Both the position numbers and the translations under genes were made by a program. Below, piece by piece: positions 1 through 8,835 of a DNA stretch of 64,000 nt. Position 1 is the stretch's first letter. Each line of letters opens with the position of its first letter. Source of the DNA: JAKAXG01 sp035702985 (GTDB lineage Bacteria; Actinomycetota; Acidimicrobiia; Acidimicrobiales; Palsa-688); NCBI GenBank assembly GCA_035702985.1, contig DASSZD010000067.1:12237-76236 (forward strand), given 5' to 3'. The notes under the pieces were generated by a model that saw only the letters and a program-made list of their open reading frames with translations, had not been told where the DNA came from and searched no databases.

Positions 1-1048
1 CCGACCCGGACGACGAGCCCGACCCGGACGACGAGCCCGACCCGGACGACGAGCCCGACCCGGGTGTCGAAACCGATCCCGGTGCCCCGTACAGCAGCCG
101 GCAGTCGGCTGCGGTGGGAACCAGGTCCAGGTCCACCCCAACGGAGCAGACCACCACCACCGGGGCGTCCACCACCGGGACGTCCACCACCGGGGCGTCC
201 ACCACCGGGGCGCACACCCCCGACGGGGGCGCCGACGCCCCCGACGGCGAGGAGCCGGCCGGCATGACACGCCCCACCGCCGGCGCCGGCCCCACCTCGG
301 GCAGGTCGAACCACGGCAACGCGGGGGCGACCGGCTCCAGCCACGACAGTCCGATCAAGGAGGGCCGGCGGACCAGCACGGCCCGAAGCCAGCGGCTGCG
401 GGCCAGCGTGTTGGCCGGATGGGTGGGAGCCCCGGCCCGGCGGAGCGTCCTCACCACCCGCGCTGCCTCGGCCAGCGCCGCCGAGGCCGGCTCGCCCGGT
501 CGCATCTCCGAACGGGCGATCCGGTCGTGGCGGCCCACCCCGACCTCCAACCGATCGCCGACGGTGCGCGCCACCTCCAGTCCCAGCACCTCGCCCCGCA
601 GCACGCCGTGCTCGGAGACCACCTCCAGCCCGTGGCTGGACAGCAGATCCGCCACCGAGGGGTCGTGACCGGCGGAATCGTCCATCAACGGCTCAGCCGC
701 CACCGCCCGGCTCACCGACCGGCCCGTCACCGCCCACACGGTGGGCGACGGGGCGCTGAAGCAGCCGGCCCGACGGGCGACCACGCCCGCCGCCAACGGG
801 TCCGGCCCGTCGACCAGCACGTCGAGGGATGCGGCACCCTGCCGGTCGGCCCACGCCAGGGCCGGCCCGAAGCGCGCCACCGCCCCGTCGTCGATGAGCA
901 CCCAGGCCCGCGACGACGGCGCGTCGAACAGGGCGGCGCCCCCCGGCAGAACCGAGGGGACGGCGCGCCCGGCTGTCTCTTTGTCCCAGTTGTCGGCGAC
1001 CAGCGCCCGGAGCTTGGTGCCCCGGAGCTGGTCGATCCGAAGGTCGTC
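1..1048 (-). CDS. Uncharacterised protein downstream of rpmE, C-terminus outside the window
   Basis: I do not recognise this protein. The minus frame is open from about 1129 down to the window edge and reads as a soluble Ala/Val/Arg-rich protein; an early segment reads DQLRGTKLRALVADNWDKET and later parts contain LSWLEPV and VPTAADCRLLY. It becomes low-complexity toward the C-terminus, with PVVDA pentapeptide repeats and then GSGSSS hexapeptide repeats. The start is unresolved: in this frame there is no ATG, GTG or TTG between the in-frame stop at 1130-1132 and a GTG at 899-901, yet about 50 plausible codons lie before that GTG. It directly follows rpmE. The printed end is where coding character begins, not a proven start. 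An unusual start codon or a sequence error are both possible. Confidence 0.55.
3..62. repeat. 18-bp tandem repeat coding for GSGSSS
   Basis: Three perfect copies of the 18-bp unit GACCCGGACGACGAGCCC lie at 3-20, 21-38 and 39-56, with partial copies on each side. The unit is a multiple of three, so on the minus strand it encodes a repeating Gly-Ser-Gly-Ser-Ser-Ser linker. Copy number outside the window is unknown. Confidence 0.85.
165..209. repeat. 15-bp tandem repeat coding for PVVDA/PVVDV
   Basis: Three 15-bp units of the form GCGTCCACCACCGGG (the second begins with A) lie at 165-179, 180-194 and 195-209. On the minus strand they encode Pro-Val-Val-Asp-Ala/Val pentapeptides. They lie in the same reading frame as the GSGSSS repeat further toward the C-terminus of the same protein. 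Confidence 0.8.
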
Positions 1049-1056
1049 CTGGGGGG

Positions 1057-1266
1057 CTACTTCTTGCCCCGCCGCCCGTACCGGCGCTCGAAGCGCTCCA
1101 CCCGGCCACCGGTGTCCACCAGCTTCTGCTTACCGGTGTAGAAGGGATGGCACTCGTTGCACAGCTCGGTGTGCAGCTCGTTCTTGGTGGAGCGGGTGGT
1201 GAAGGTGTTCCCGCACGAGCAGGTCACCTTGGCCTCGGTGTAGTTGGGATGGATCTCGGTCTTCAT
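1057..1266 (-). CDS. rpmE: 50S ribosomal protein L31
   Basis: This 69-residue protein is the large-subunit ribosomal protein bL31. It begins [20 protein letters not shown] and has the zinc-binding (C+) cysteines: a CSC pair near residues 16-18 and CNEC near residues 37-40. The C-terminus is basic (RYGRRGKK). The ATG at 1264-1266 is preceded by a purine-rich GGAAAGG that can serve as ribosome binding site. It lies 17 bp downstream of rho, so it is probably cotranscribed with it. The cysteine-containing form is usually the one made when zinc is plentiful. Confidence 0.96.
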   Translation of the reverse strand: MKTEIHPNYTEAKVTCSCGNTFTTRSTKNELHTELCNECHPFYTGKQKLVDTGGRVERFERRYGRRGKK

Positions 1267-1283
1267 AGCCTGCCTTTCCGGGA

Positions 1284-3302
1284 TCAGATGGCCGGGTTGG
1301 CGCTCTTGGCCAGCTCGGCGAGGAAATCGTCGTTGGTCTTGGTGGTCTTGAGGCGGTCCAGGAGCAGTTCCAGGCCGGCGGCGTGGCTGCCCTCGGTGGC
1401 CAGGGCGTTGAGCGCCCGCCGCAGCTTCCACACCTGCTGCAGCTGCTTGCGGTCGAAGAGCAGCTCCTCGTGGCGGGTGGAGGACCCGTTCACGTCGATG
1501 GCCGGGTAGATGCGCCGCTCCGCCAGTTTGCGGTCCAGGCGCAGCTCCATGTTGCCCGTGCCCTTGAACTCCTCGAAGATCACCTCGTCCATGCGGCTCC
1601 CTGTTTCCACCAGTGCGGTGGCGAGGATGGTCAACGATCCACCTTCCTCGATATTCCGCGCCGCCCCGAAGAACTTCTTGGGCGGGTACAGGGCGCCGGT
1701 GTCGATGCCCCCGGACATGATCCGTCCGGTGGCGGGGGCGGCCAGGTTGTAGGCCCGGGCCAGGCGGGTGATGCCGTCGAGGATGATGACCACGTCCCGG
1801 CCCAGTTCCACCATCCGCTTGGCCCGCTCGATGGTCAGCTCGGCCACCTGGGTGTGCTCCTCGGCCGGGCGGTCGAAGGTGGAGGCGATCACCTCACCCT
1901 TGACCGAGCGGGCCATGTCGGTCACCTCCTCGGGCCGCTCGTCGACCAGCAGCACCATCAGGTGCACCTCGGGGTTGTTGGCCTCGATGGCGTGGGCGAT
2001 CTGCTTCAACACGGTGGTCTTGCCCGCCTTGGGGGGCGACACGATCAGGCCCCGCTGGCCCTTCCCTATCGGGGATAGGAGATCCACGATGCGGGTGGTG
2101 TCGTTGGCCGGGTGGGTCGGCATCTCGAGCTTGAGCCGGGTATCAGGAAAAAGAGGGGTCAGGTTCTCGAACCGGGGCCTGCCGCGGGCCTCGTCGGGGG
2201 TCAGGCCGGAGACGGTGTCGATGCGCAGCAGGGCCGGGTACTTCTCGTTGCCCCCGGCCGGGCGGGCCGCCCCCTCGACCCGGTCGCCGCGGCGCAGGGC
2301 GAAACGGCGGACCTGGCTGATGGAGACGTAGACGTCGCCGGGACCGGACAGGAAGCCGCCGGTGCGCAGGAACCCGTATCCCTCGTCCTTCAGATCCAGG
2401 TAGCCGTCCACCGGGATGGGCTCCCCGCTGAACTGGGTCTCGGCGTTCTGGCCCGGCAGGTCCCGCTCGCCCCGTTCGAAGCGGTCCCGGCCCCGGCGAC
2501 GGCGGCTGCGCCGGTTACCGGGCTCGTTGTCGAAGTTGCGCTGGTTGTCCCCGCCGCCCGCCTGGCCGTGGTCGGCGCCGTGGTTGCCGGCGGCGTTGTG
2601 GTCCCGGTCCGCCTGGCGTGATTCGGCCGGCCCGGACTGGCCCCGGTGGCCGCCGTTGGTGGAGGCGGAGTCGGTGGCGTGACGGGCGGCGGCAGCCGTT
2701 GTTGCTCCCGAGTCGGAGCCGCCCTGGTCCCGGGCGCCCCCCTGGTCCCGGGAGCCGTCCGCCGCTCCCGACCTCGACCTCGACCCCGCCGCCGGTCCGG
2801 ATCCGGAGCGGGCCGAGCGGTCATCGGCGCCGTTGGCCGCTTCGTCGACTTCTTCCTCGGGGAGGGCCAGCCGCAGGGCTTCGGCCTCCTCGCCCGTCCG
2901 GGCGGCCCGGCCCCGGCCCTTCGTCTGGACCCCGCCACCGGCGGCGCCGCCGCCACCGTCCGCGGTGTCGGCGCCGGGGGCCGCTTCCGCTCCGGCGGTA
3001 CTCCCGCCTTCGGCTCCTTCGGGCCCGGAGCCCTCGGCCGGAGCCGCCGCGCTGCTGGTGCTGCGCCGGGTCCGCCGCCGCCGTGTGGGGGCGGCGTCCT
3101 CCTCGCTGGCGGCGCTGTCCCCCGCCCCGCTCTCGGAGCCGGCGGGCTCGGTCTCGATACCGGTGGCCCGCAGGATGTGGGTGATCAGGTCGGCCTTCTT
3201 GGCGCGCGGCGCCGGCCGGGCGCCGAGCGCATCGGCTATGGCTACCAGCTCCTCCCGCTCCTTGGCTTCTAGGACGGAGCGCTCGAGCTGCGGTTCGCTC
3301 AT
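1284..3302 (-). CDS. rho: Transcription termination factor Rho with a long disordered insert
   Basis: Rho is the hexameric RNA-dependent ATPase that ends transcription at non-intrinsic sites. The 672 residues show the N-terminal SAP-like Rho_N domain (about 9-48), then roughly 240 residues of Gly/Ser/Ala/Arg-rich low-complexity sequence ending in an [11 protein letters not shown] basic patch, then the cold-shock-type RNA-binding domain (about 298-370, [15 protein letters not shown]) and the RecA-like motor. Walker A PPKAGKTT lies near residue 424 and the Walker B region [16 protein letters not shown] near 500-510. E. coli Rho is about 419 residues, so the insert explains the extra length; such inserts are known in actinobacteria. 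A 200-nt leader separates it from a promoter-like sequence. Confidence 0.97.
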   Translation of the reverse strand: MSEPQLERSVLEAKEREELVAIADALGARPAPRAKKADLITHILRATGIETEPAGSESGAGDSAASEEDAAPTRRRRTRRSTSSAAAPAEGSGPEGAEGGSTAGAEAAPGADTADGGGGAAGGGVQTKGRGRAARTGEEAEALRLALPEEEVDEAANGADDRSARSGSGPAAGSRSRSGAADGSRDQGGARDQGGSDSGATTAAAARHATDSASTNGGHRGQSGPAESRQADRDHNAAGNHGADHGQAGGGDNQRNFDNEPGNRRSRRRRGRDRFERGERDLPGQNAETQFSGEPIPVDGYLDLKDEGYGFLRTGGFLSGPGDVYVSISQVRRFALRRGDRVEGAARPAGGNEKYPALLRIDTVSGLTPDEARGRPRFENLTPLFPDTRLKLEMPTHPANDTTRIVDLLSPIGKGQRGLIVSPPKAGKTTVLKQIAHAIEANNPEVHLMVLLVDERPEEVTDMARSVKGEVIASTFDRPAEEHTQVAELTIERAKRMVELGRDVVIILDGITRLARAYNLAAPATGRIMSGGIDTGALYPPKKFFGAARNIEEGGSLTILATALVETGSRMDEVIFEEFKGTGNMELRLDRKLAERRIYPAIDVNGSSTRHEELLFDRKQLQQVWKLRRALNALATEGSHAAGLELLLDRLKTTKTNDDFLAELAKSANPAI

Positions 3303-3504
3303 CTACAACCTCGTTGCTGGGTTCGTTTTCGGCCGGTCGGGGATCAGGGCAGGGTCAGCCAGGACTCTGAGTCTCTTGCGAGCCCGGAGGGAAGTCGGCA
3401 GGTGCGTCCCGCTCTTGCACCACCCGCACTGGCAACATGGTGTAGCACTGGCGGTGGGGCCCCGGAGACGCACCGTCGGTGGCACAGCCAACGACGACTC
3501 ATTC

Positions 3505-3534
3505 ATGGTAGCGACCGCCCCGTTCGAGCGGCAA
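3505..3534 (-). promoter_or_regulatory. Candidate promoter of rho-rpmE
   Basis: On the minus strand TTGCCG (3529-3534) is followed after 18 bp by TACCAT (3505-3510), a good match to vegetative -35/-10 boxes. Initiation would fall near 3498, leaving a leader of about 195 nt before rho. A 52-codon Cys/Arg-rich frame starts with ATG at 3500-3502, but it overlaps the expected initiation point, so I do not call it a gene. Rho genes elsewhere often have autoregulated leaders; that this one does is inference. Confidence 0.45.
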
Positions 3535-3540
3535 CCACCA

Positions 3541-3724
3541 TAGGGATGGGCCCACCGCCCCTCCCCGTCGTGACCGGCACACCCGGGATCCCCGGGATCC
3601 CCGTGGGGCCCGTGATCACCCCCGCCGCCCGGGAGCCCAGTCCCGGCCGGGACACCGGGGCGGCCGGGACACCGGGACGGCCGGGGCGGCCGGGATCCCC
3701 GTGACGCCGGGGCCCCAGGGCCCG
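3541..3724. other. GC-rich palindromic gap between thrC and the rho promoter
   Basis: No gene is visible here. The segment is built from iterated CGGCCGGG and GGGATCCCC blocks (for example GCCGGGACACCGGGG and close variants around 3650-3690) plus the near-palindrome GGGCCCTGGGGCCCC just after the thrC stop. It can fold into very stable hairpins and may act as a terminator or attenuator for thrC transcripts, but it has no U-tract. Confidence 0.4.
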
Positions 3725-4837
3725 CTAGAGCCCCAGTTCGGCCCGCACCGCCTGGATGTCGGCGTCCACCGCGGTGGGCACGGCGATCTGGCCGATGGCG
3801 ATATCGGGGTCCTTCAGGCCGTGGCCCGTGAGCACGCACACCACCGTCGAGCCCGACGGTGCCCCTACTTTCAGCAGACCGGCCACCGAAGCGGCCGACG
3901 CCGGCTCGCAGAACACCGACTCCTCCTGGGCCAGGTACCGGTAGGCGGCCAGGATCTCGTCGTCGGTCACCGCCCCGATGGCCCCGCCCGACTCCGACGC
4001 CGCCGCCGTCGCCCCGAACCATGACGCCGGCTTGCCGATCCGGATGGCGGTGGCCACCGTCTCGGGGTGCTCGACGGGGTGCCCCTCCACCAGCGGGGCG
4101 GCCCCGGCGGCCTGGAAGCCCATCATCCGGGGCAGCCGGGACAACCTTCCGGCGTCCTGGTACTCCCGGTACCCCTTCCAGTACGCCGTGATGTTGCCGG
4201 CGTTGCCCACCGGGATGAAGTGGAGGTCGGGCGCGTCGCCGAGCACGTCGACGATCTCGAAGGCGGCGGTCTTCTGACCCTCGATGCGGTAGGGGTTGAT
4301 GGAGTTGACCACGGTCACCGGGGCCACGTCGCCGAGGGTGCGGACGATGTCGAGGGCCACGTCGAAATTGCCGCGGATCTGCAGCACCCGGGCCCCGTGG
4401 ATGAGCGCCTGGGCCAGCTTCCCGAGGGCGATGTACCCCTCCGGGATGAGCACCGCGCAGGTCATGCCAGCCCGGGCGGCGTAGGCGGCGGCCGAAGCCG
4501 AGGTGTTGCCGGTGGAGCCGCACACCACCGCCTTGGCCCCCTCCTCGAGGGCCTTGGAGATGGCCACCGTCATGCCCCGGTCCTTGAACGACCCGGTCGG
4601 GTTGGCCCCCTCGAACTTGAGCCACACCCGGGCCCCGGTCCGCTCCGACAGGCGGGGGGCCGGCAGCAGCGGGGTGGCCCCCTCGTACAAGGTCACCACC
4701 GGGGTGGCGTCGCTCACCGGCAGGTGCGGCCGGTACTCCTCGATCAGCCCCCGCCACCCCGACCATCCGGGGCTGCGGCCGGCCCCGCCGCCCGGTCCCG
4801 ACCCCGGCCCCGCTCCGGGGACCGTGCCGGCGGTCAT
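3725..4837 (-). CDS. thrC: Threonine synthase
   Basis: This PLP enzyme converts O-phosphohomoserine to threonine. The 370-residue protein has the fold-type II lysine in [11 protein letters not shown] (Lys85), the phosphate-binding [18 protein letters not shown] segment, and [13 protein letters not shown] further on, all typical of the shorter actinobacterial-type threonine synthase. The first 28 residues are a Gly/Pro-rich extension. Its ATG overlaps the hom stop by 4 bp (ATGA), so translation is coupled to homoserine dehydrogenase. Homoserine kinase (thrB), often the next gene, is not found downstream; it must lie elsewhere or be replaced. Confidence 0.96.
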   Translation of the reverse strand: MTAGTVPGAGPGSGPGGGAGRSPGWSGWRGLIEEYRPHLPVSDATPVVTLYEGATPLLPAPRLSERTGARVWLKFEGANPTGSFKDRGMTVAISKALEEGAKAVVCGSTGNTSASAAAYAARAGMTCAVLIPEGYIALGKLAQALIHGARVLQIRGNFDVALDIVRTLGDVAPVTVVNSINPYRIEGQKTAAFEIVDVLGDAPDLHFIPVGNAGNITAYWKGYREYQDAGRLSRLPRMMGFQAAGAAPLVEGHPVEHPETVATAIRIGKPASWFGATAAASESGGAIGAVTDDEILAAYRYLAQEESVFCEPASAASVAGLLKVGAPSGSTVVCVLTGHGLKDPDIAIGQIAVPTAVDADIQAVRAELGL

Positions 4838-6210
4838 GAGCCCACCACCCGGAGCAGGCTGCCGACCCGGTGCACCACATCGAGGTGCCGCAGCTCACCC
4901 AGGCAGGACTGCACGTCACGCTCGTAGGCGGGGTGGGTGACGAACACCAGCCGGGCCCGGTCCGAGCCGCTGTCGATGGTCTCCTGCTCCATCAGGCGGA
5001 TCGACACCCGGTGCTGGCCCAGCACCCCCGACACGGCGTGCAGCACACCCGGGCGGTCGGCCACCTCCAGGGCGATGTAGTAGGCCGAGCGCAGGTCGTC
5101 GATGGGCCTGATGGCGACGTGGCGGAGGGCCACGGTGCGCCCGGCCCCGCCGGTGGTCAGGTTGTGGGCGGCGTCGAGCAGGTCGCCGAGCACGGCGCTG
5201 GCCGTGGGCATGCCTCCCGCCCCCCGGCCGAGGAACATCAGCTCGCCGACGGCCGCGCCCTCCACGAACACCGCGTTGAAGCTGTCACGCACCGAGGCCA
5301 GCGGATGGGTGGCCGGCACCATGGCCGGGTGGACCCGCACCGCCACCGAGTCGCCCGCCGGCTCCCCCGCCGCCGGATCGTCGGCCGCCGACCTGTCGGC
5401 CCCGTCCTCCGCCCGGCCGGCCCGCCCCGCCCCGGCGCCCAGGCGGTGCTCCACCACGGCCAGCAGCTTGACCACGTAGCCGAGCTTGTGGGCCGCGGCG
5501 ATGTCCGCCTCGGTGATCCCGGCGATCCCCTCCCGGTACACGTCGCCGGCCACGACCCGGGCCCCGAAGGCCACGTTGGCCAGGATGGCGGCCTTGGCCG
5601 CGGCGTCGAAGCCCTCCACGTCGGCCGTGGGGTCCCGCTCGGCGTACCCCAGGCTCTGGGCCTCCGCCAGGGCGTCGTGGTAGCTGGCGCCGGCCTCGCT
5701 CATCCGGGTCAGGATGAAATTGGTGGTTCCGTTGACGATGCCGGTGACCCGGCTGATGCTCTCGCCGGCCAGGGATTCCCGCAGCGGCCGGATGAGCGGG
5801 ATGCCACCGGCCACGGCCGCCTCGAACAGGAGGTCGACCCCGGCCGACGCCGCCGCCTCGAACAACTCGGCGCCGCAGTTGGCCAGCAGCTCCTTGTTGG
5901 CGGTTATCACCGGCTTGCCGGATTTGAGGGCGGTCAGGATCAGGGTGCGGGCCGGCTCTATGCCGCCGATCACCTCCACCACCACGTCCACCTCCGGGTC
6001 GGCCACCACGGCGCCGGCGTCGGTGGTCAGGATGCCCGCTGGCAACGGCACGTCCCGCTCCCGGGACTGGCTGCGCACGGCCACCGCCGCCAGCTGCAGG
6101 TCCAGGCCGGTACGGGTGGCGATGCGGGCGGAGTCCTCGACCATGAGGCGGACCAGCGCCGCGCCCACGTTGCCGCAGCCCAGGAGGCCGACGCGGAGAG
6201 CCGTTGACAT
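4834..6210 (-). CDS. hom: Homoserine dehydrogenase with C-terminal ACT domain
   Basis: The enzyme reduces aspartate semialdehyde to homoserine at the branch to threonine and methionine. Of 458 residues, the first 150 form the NAD(P)-binding domain ([12 protein letters not shown] at 8-19; NKELLANCG). The catalytic part contains [12 protein letters not shown] and [25 protein letters not shown]. Residues from about 375 form an ACT domain ([21 protein letters not shown]), the usual site of threonine feedback. A low-complexity Ala/Asp/Gly linker lies around residues 260-285. TACCCT ends 7 nt before the ATG, suggesting a leaderless transcript separate from lysA. It is coupled to thrC. Confidence 0.97.
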   Translation of the reverse strand: MSTALRVGLLGCGNVGAALVRLMVEDSARIATRTGLDLQLAAVAVRSQSRERDVPLPAGILTTDAGAVVADPEVDVVVEVIGGIEPARTLILTALKSGKPVITANKELLANCGAELFEAAASAGVDLLFEAAVAGGIPLIRPLRESLAGESISRVTGIVNGTTNFILTRMSEAGASYHDALAEAQSLGYAERDPTADVEGFDAAAKAAILANVAFGARVVAGDVYREGIAGITEADIAAAHKLGYVVKLLAVVEHRLGAGAGRAGRAEDGADRSAADDPAAGEPAGDSVAVRVHPAMVPATHPLASVRDSFNAVFVEGAAVGELMFLGRGAGGMPTASAVLGDLLDAAHNLTTGGAGRTVALRHVAIRPIDDLRSAYYIALEVADRPGVLHAVSGVLGQHRVSIRLMEQETIDSGSDRARLVFVTHPAYERDVQSCLGELRHLDVVHRVGSLLRVVGS

Positions 6211-6217
6211 GCCGGGA

Positions 6218-6223
6218 AGGGTA
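6218..6223 (-). promoter_or_regulatory. -10 box of a leaderless hom-thrC transcript
   Basis: TACCCT on the minus strand ends 7 nt upstream of the hom ATG (6208-6210), in the 32-bp gap after lysA. Initiation would fall on or next to the A of the start codon. No clear -35 box is visible. Confidence 0.5.
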
Positions 6224-6242
6224 GTGGCCGCCGGGCGGGGGC

Positions 6243-7562
6243 TCAGATATCGAGCGACATCAGGTCGTCGAGCGTCTCCCGTCGGACGACCGTCCGGGCC
6301 GTCCCGTCGCGGACGAACACGACCGGGGGCCGGGGCACCTTGTTGTAGGTGGAGGCCATGGAGTGCCCGTACGCCCCGGTGACGGGGGTGGCCAGGACGT
6401 CGCCGACGGCCAGGTCGGCGGGCACCTGGGCGTCGCGGACGATGACGTCACCGGACTCGCAGTGCTTGCCGACCACGGTGACGGTCCGGGTTCGGGGGGC
6501 GTCGACCTGGCGGGCCAGGAACGCCTCGTACCCGCTGCCGTACAGGACCGGGCGGGGATTGTCGCTCATGCCTCCGTCCACGCTCACGTAGGTGCGGATA
6601 CCGGGGATCTCCTTGACCGTGCCCACCGTGTAACAGGTGACGGCGGCGGCGGCCACGATGGCCCGGCCCGGCTCGGCCGTGAGCCGGACCTGCCCGCCGA
6701 TCCCGGCGGCGTGGGCGGCGGCCCGGACCTGCCCGGCCCAGACGGTGATCGACGGGGTCTCCTCCCCCTCCACGTAGGCCACGCCCAGCCCTCCGCCCAG
6801 GCACAGCTCCGGCAGTTGCAGTGGCAGGAAAAAGTCAGCCATCACGGCTACCGCCTTCTCGAACGAGTCGAGAGCGAACACCTGGGAGCCGATGTGGGCG
6901 TGCAGGCCGACCAGTTCAACCGGCGACGACGGCCGGCGCAACCGGGCCACCGCCTCCGCGGCCGCCCCGGACGCCAGCCCGAACCCGAACTTGGAATCGT
7001 CCTGACCGGTCATGACGTACTCGTGGGTGTGGGCCTCGATGCCCGGGGTGACCCGCACCATGACCGCCGGTCGGCGGCCGAGCGCCGGGGCCAGCCGCTC
7101 CAGCCGGTCGATCTCGTCGAAGGAGTCCACCATGATGCGGCCCACACCCGCCTCGATGGCCCGGGTGAGCTCGGCGTCGGACTTGTTGTTGCCGTGCAGC
7201 ACCAGCCGCCCGGCCGGCACGCCGGCTGACAGGGCCACGTGCATCTCCCCGGCGGTGGAGACGTCGATCATCATGCCTTCCTCGGCGGCCAGGCGGGCCA
7301 TGGCCCGGCACAGGAACGCTTTGGACGCGTAGGCGACCCCGTCCCCCCAGGCCGCTACCGCCTCCCGGCAGCGGCGGCGCATGTGGTCCTCGTCGTAGAT
7401 GAACACCGGGGTTCCGTGCTCGGCCACCACGTCCAGCACGTCCACCCCGGCGATGTGCAGCCGGCCGTCGGGCGACACCGTGCTGCTGTCTGGGAGCAGG
7501 TGGCGGGGCAGGGGGCCGTGACCGGCGGGCGGCGCCGGTTCCGGCTCGGGGTCGGGGAGCAT
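6243..7562 (-). CDS. lysA: Diaminopimelate decarboxylase
   Basis: This PLP enzyme removes the D-carboxyl of meso-diaminopimelate to give lysine. The 439-residue protein shows the alanine-racemase-type barrel with the PLP lysine in YASKAF (Lys81), the LHAHIGSQV segment, and the C-terminal-domain motifs GKHCESGD, in which the cysteine is the acidic-substrate residue of the family, and YNKVPRPP. It starts directly after the stop of the receiver gene (TGAATG) and is followed by hom and thrC, so the aspartate-family genes are grouped and probably partly cotranscribed. Confidence 0.97.
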   Translation of the reverse strand: MLPDPEPEPAPPAGHGPLPRHLLPDSSTVSPDGRLHIAGVDVLDVVAEHGTPVFIYDEDHMRRRCREAVAAWGDGVAYASKAFLCRAMARLAAEEGMMIDVSTAGEMHVALSAGVPAGRLVLHGNNKSDAELTRAIEAGVGRIMVDSFDEIDRLERLAPALGRRPAVMVRVTPGIEAHTHEYVMTGQDDSKFGFGLASGAAAEAVARLRRPSSPVELVGLHAHIGSQVFALDSFEKAVAVMADFFLPLQLPELCLGGGLGVAYVEGEETPSITVWAGQVRAAAHAAGIGGQVRLTAEPGRAIVAAAAVTCYTVGTVKEIPGIRTYVSVDGGMSDNPRPVLYGSGYEAFLARQVDAPRTRTVTVVGKHCESGDVIVRDAQVPADLAVGDVLATPVTGAYGHSMASTYNKVPRPPVVFVRDGTARTVVRRETLDDLMSLDI

Positions 7563-8006
7563 TCAGCTGTTCTCTGGGATGGGGCCGCCCCCGGCCGCGG
7601 CGTCCGACCGGCGGAGGTCACCGCGACCGGCGCCCCCCCGACGGGCCAGCGCCGCTTCCACCCGCTCGAGCAGGTCCAGCGGCTCGAACGGTTTGGTCAC
7701 GTAGTCGTCGGCCACCTCCAGGCCGGCCTGGACATCCGACGCCTGGGCCTTGGCCGACAGCAGGATGATGGGGATGTCACGGGTCGCGGTGTCGGCCCGC
7801 AGCCGGCGGGACACCTCCAGGCCGTCGATGCCGGGCATCATCACGTCCATGACGATGACGTCGGGGTGGGCGTGGCGGGCCTGGGCCAGGCCGGCCTCGC
7901 CGCCGGTGGCGGGGATGACGTCGAAGCCCTCGATCTCGAAGTTCACCTGGAGCAGGTTGACGATCACCGGGTCGTCGTCACACACCAGAACCGTGCGGCG
8001 CGGCAT
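7563..8006 (-). CDS. Single-domain response regulator receiver
   Basis: The 147-residue protein is a lone CheY-like receiver domain: acidic pocket CDDD near residues 9-12, phosphoacceptor Asp54 in VIVMDVMMPG, the conserved Ser in ILLSAKAQ, and Lys in YVTKPFEPLDLL. A short Arg/Gly-rich tail follows, with no output domain. I chose the ATG at 8006 (MPRRTVLVCDDD) over a longer frame because TACCAT ends 6 nt upstream, the leaderless arrangement seen elsewhere here. The partner kinase is not adjacent. It abuts lysA. Confidence 0.88.
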   Translation of the reverse strand: MPRRTVLVCDDDPVIVNLLQVNFEIEGFDVIPATGGEAGLAQARHAHPDVIVMDVMMPGIDGLEVSRRLRADTATRDIPIILLSAKAQASDVQAGLEVADDYVTKPFEPLDLLERVEAALARRGGAGRGDLRRSDAAAGGGPIPENS

Positions 8007-8012
8007 CCGCCA

Positions 8013-8018
8013 ATGGTA
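8013..8018 (-). promoter_or_regulatory. -10 box of a leaderless receiver-lysA transcript
   Basis: TACCAT on the minus strand ends 6 nt before the receiver-gene ATG (8004-8006). Together with that spacing it decides the start codon chosen for the gene. Confidence 0.5.
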
Positions 8019-8083
8019 GGCGGCCGGCGGCGCTATGCTCTGACCTCCGTGCGCCCGGCCGACCACCGGGCGTCAGGCACCCC

Positions 8084-8158
8084 GCCCTCGTAGCTCAGGG
8101 GATAGAGCACCGGCCTCCGGAGCCGGGTGCGCAGGTTCGAATCCTGCCGAGGGCACCA
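8084..8158 (+). tRNA. tRNA-Arg (anticodon CCG)
   Basis: The 75-nt sequence folds as a tRNA: acceptor stem GCCCTCG (8084-8090) pairs with CGAGGGC (8148-8154), the anticodon stem CCGGC/GCCGG encloses the loop CTCCGGA with anticodon CCG, and the T-arm contains GGTTCGAATCC. The CCA end is encoded (8156-8158). It reads CGG, a common arginine codon in this GC-rich DNA. It lies between two divergently oriented regions. Confidence 0.97.
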
Positions 8159-8166
8159 GCCGGCGG

Positions 8167-8835
8167 TCAACCGTCCAGGTATCGGAGGACGGCCAGCACC
8201 CGGCGGTGGTCGGTGGAGGTGGCCGCCAGGTCCAGCTTGGCGAAGATGTTGGCCACGTGCTTCTCCACCGCCCCCTCGGAGATGACCAGGCTGGAGGCGA
8301 TGGCCGAGTTGGTCCGGCCCTCCGCCATGAGGGCCAGCACCTCGCGCTCCCGGCCGCTCAGCCGGGCCAGGGTGTCGGTCCGACGGGACGCCCCCATCAG
8401 CTGGGTCACCACCTCCGGGTCCAGGGCGGTGCCGCCCGAGGCCACCCTCACCAGGGCGTCCACGAAGTCGGACACGTCGGCGACCCGGTCCTTGAGCAGG
8501 TACCCGACGCCGGCCGCGCCGCCGGCGAGCAGCTCGGCGGCGTAGCGGGTCTCCACGTACTGGGAGAAGACCAGGATGCCCACCTCGGGATGGTTCCGGC
8601 GCAGCGCCAGGGCCGCTCGCAGCCCGTCGTCGGTGAAAGTCGGGGGCATGCGGATGTCGACCACCGCCACGGCGGGGAGGGACTCGGCCACCGCCTGCTC
8701 CAGGCTGACGGCGTCGCCCACGGCCCGGGTCACGGCGAAACCCCGGTCGGTCAGCAGCTGTACCAACCCGTCGCGCAGGATGGCGGAGTCCTCGGCGATC
8801 ACCACGGTGATGGCGTCGGCGCCGGCCGCGCTCAT
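8167..8835 (-). CDS. LuxR/NarL-family response regulator
   Basis: The 222-residue protein has an N-terminal receiver domain (acidic pair near residues 15-16, phosphoacceptor Asp60 in AVVDIRMPP, Lys in YLLKDRV) and a C-terminal LuxR-type helix-turn-helix from about residue 155 (LSGREREVLALMAEGRTNSAIA, then VEKHVANIFAKL). It is the output partner of the kinase whose gene overlaps its start by 4 bp (ATGA). The same operon encodes an ABC exporter, the likely target of regulation. The exact signal is unknown. Confidence 0.94.
   Translation of the reverse strand: MSAAGADAITVVIAEDSAILRDGLVQLLTDRGFAVTRAVGDAVSLEQAVAESLPAVAVVDIRMPPTFTDDGLRAALALRRNHPEVGILVFSQYVETRYAAELLAGGAAGVGYLLKDRVADVSDFVDALVRVASGGTALDPEVVTQLMGASRRTDTLARLSGREREVLALMAEGRTNSAIASSLVISEGAVEKHVANIFAKLDLAATSTDHRRVLAVLRYLDG

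Noticed and set aside
3..209. Short direct repeats that might look like a CRISPR array
   Set aside because: Units are 15 and 18 bp, contiguous with no spacers, and multiples of three inside a coding frame. No cas genes lie in the window.
3303..3506. A small Cys-rich leader ORF before rho
   Set aside because: Its ATG codons overlap the proposed -10/initiation region and there is no ribosome binding site; coding character is poor.
8031..8084. A promoter for the tRNA-Arg gene (TATGCT at 8034-8039)
   Set aside because: No -35 box at 16-19 bp and the spacing to the tRNA 5' end (about 45 bp) is uncertain; the evidence is too weak to list.
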